A stretch of DNA of 64,000 nt from Actinomycetes bacterium (GTDB lineage: Bacteria > Actinomycetota > Acidimicrobiia > Acidimicrobiales > RAAP-2). The notes under the pieces were generated by a model. The model worked only from the letters and a program-made list of their open reading frames with translations. It made no database searches and was not told the origin of the DNA. Position numbers and translations under genes: made by a program. The stretch is from contig JAJYSP010000013.1 in the NCBI GenBank assembly GCA_021793515.1, positions 1 to 64,000 on the forward strand, written 5' to 3'. This document shows, one piece after another, positions 62,911 through 64,000 of the stretch (within the stretch, counting starts at the first letter, position 1; each line of letters opens with the position of its first letter).

Positions 62911-64000
62911 TGGATGCTCCCATTGCGAGACCGGCGGCCATGGACAACGCACTCGTCTCGTCGGTGCTGCGTCGGCCCAGCAGAATCACGAGGGGTCGGG
63001 TGAAGTACCACGTGATGCCGATGTCGAGCAACGTCGACAGTCCGAGGAAGAAGGCGAAGCCGCGCACGTCACCGACGGCGATCAGATAGAGCAGGATCGC
63101 CGCGAGCAAGCTGACCGTGTCGGCGGCGAGCACCGTGCGCCACGCCGAACGGAACCCTCGGTCAACCGAGGTCCGAATGGACCGGCCGGCTCTGGCTTCA
63201 TCCTTTAATCGCTCGAAGTACACGATGTAACTGTCCACCGTGATACCGATGGACACAATCAATCCGGTGACACCAGCCAACGTGAAGCTTGGTGCGAAGG
63301 CCGTGTGACCGAGCGCGGAGATGATGGCCCACAGCAACGCGCCGGTGACCCCGAGTCCGAGCACGATCACGAGACCGAGCAAGCGGTAATAGACGATGGT
63401 GTAGAGCAACACGAGGCCGAGTCCGACGAGACCGGCACCGAGACCCGCGACGAGCGCGCTGTGACCCAAGGTCGGCGAAACCGTCTGGGTGGTCAACGCG
63501 ACGAGTCGCACTGGCAGCGCACCGAACTGCATCGCCAGCGCGAGGTTCTTCGCCGAGGACTCGGTGAAGGACCCCGAGATCTGGCCCTGACCGTTGAACG
63601 AACTAAACGTCGTTTGGCCCGGCTGAATCAGGGGCGCCGACTGGACGACGCCGTCGAGTTCGATGGCGAGCTCGGCGTGGAAGTTGGCCTGGGCGACGCG
63701 GTCCCACGCGGGGCTCCCCGCGCCGGTGAGGGTGTAGTTGACGACCCACGCGCCAACCTGGTCTTGCTGGGCGATGGCGGTCTTGACCGCCTGACCGGTC
63801 AGCTGCGCCGGCCCGAGCACGTAGCGCACGCTATTGGTGCCGAGTGTGGGCAGGATGACCGTCTGGTTCTTGTTGTCGTTCTGGGGCGAGGTCGACGCGA
63901 TGTTCGTGTACTTGGGGTCCAGACCAATGTTGTTGGTCGGCGCCTGGGTGTTGGTATTCACGGCCAAGTTGGCCGCGGTCATGAGGTAGTTCGCGCCACA
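62903..64000 (-). CDS. secD: Protein translocase subunit SecD, C-terminal part (cut by window edge)
   Basis: The frame is open to the right window edge, so the N-terminus is missing; about 365 residues are visible. They include the end of the periplasmic P1/P4 region (IQPGQTTFSSFNGQGQISG with QFGALPVRL) and five membrane segments with LAGVTGLIVSIGITVDSYIV and YFERLKDEARAGRS, the SecD signature. It is coupled to secF. Confidence 0.93.
   Translation of the reverse strand, partial: CGANYLMTAANLAVNTNTQAPTNNIGLDPKYTNIASTSPQNDNKNQTVILPTLGTNSVRYVLGPAQLTGQAVKTAIAQQDQVGAWVVNYTLTGAGSPAWDRVAQANFHAELAIELDGVVQSAPLIQPGQTTFSSFNGQGQISGSFTESSAKNLALAMQFGALPVRLVALTTQTVSPTLGHSALVAGLGAGLVGLGLVLLYTIVYYRLLGLVIVLGLGVTGALLWAIISALGHTAFAPSFTLAGVTGLIVSIGITVDSYIVYFERLKDEARAGRSIRTSVDRGFRSAWRTVLAADTVSLLAAILLYLIAVGDVRGFAFFLGLSTLLDIGITWYFTRPLVILLGRRSTDETSALSMAAGLAMGASNE

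Overview
This is a GC-rich chromosomal window from an actinomycete-type bacterium. The markers are a mycothiol synthase (MshD-like), menaquinone genes (menC, menG, menF), an ANTAR two-component regulator (PdtaR type), a single bifunctional Rel, a polyprenol-phosphate mannose synthase, and gene orders that match mycobacteria: pdtaR-polA-rpsA-coaE-uvrB-uvrA, uvrC-rapZ-yvcK-gap-pgk-tpi-secG, and secD-secF-rel-hisS-aspS-rarA-alaS-ruvX-mltG-aroE. A deep-branching actinobacterium such as Acidimicrobiia is my inference; no rRNA is present to settle it.

Positions 1 to about 10.8 kb are an accessory region abutting a tRNA-Leu(GAG). It starts with the end of an IS21-like element that cuts off a SIR2-like gene. 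Next is a complete IS (1328-3440) with 30-bp inverted repeats and an 8-bp target duplication; it carries a DDE transposase and a secreted DUF4232-like cargo protein. Then come a divergent large serine recombinase translationally coupled to a small protein, a frameshifted coiled-coil gene, three tandem paralogues of an unrecognised small helical family, and a tyrosine integrase with a cysteine-rich N-terminus, coupled to an AbrB-like protein. The integrase and the 3' end of the tRNA face each other, as expected of a tRNA-targeted island.

From 10.8 to 24.7 kb is one long minus-strand run of core genes: coaE, uvrB, uvrA, uvrC, rapZ, yvcK, gapA, pgk, tpiA, secG and an oligopeptide-type solute-binding protein. 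Most neighbours overlap or touch. whiA is missing from its usual place after yvcK. A plus-strand dppBCDF peptide importer (24.8-28.6 kb) follows, closed by a perfect bidirectional hairpin terminator shared with rpsA. Then come rpsA, polA, pdtaR and menC on the minus strand, tRNA-Leu(CAA), and a fatty-acid cluster fabD-fabG-acpP-fabF.

From 38 to 49 kb is a mosaic of short units on both strands: a TrpF-like protein without catalytic residues, YgfZ, MshD, a VIT1/CCC1 transporter, MaoC-menG-menF, a dolichyl/polyprenyl-phosphate mannose synthase, a flippase-like membrane protein, ppk and a SEDS polymerase. Several convergent pairs overlap at their 3' ends. From 48.9 kb to the right edge is a second tight minus-strand run: secD (cut by the window edge), secF, rel, hisS, aspS, rarA, alaS, ruvX, mltG, aroE, rodA and a bifunctional-nuclease-domain protein. 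It mixes translation, stringent response, protein export and cell-wall elongation.

The strongest novelty candidates are the tandem trio at 7240-8316, the IS with a secreted cargo gene, the atypical serine recombinase operon, and the catalytically degenerate TrpF-like protein. I saw no CRISPR array, rRNA operon or riboswitch.
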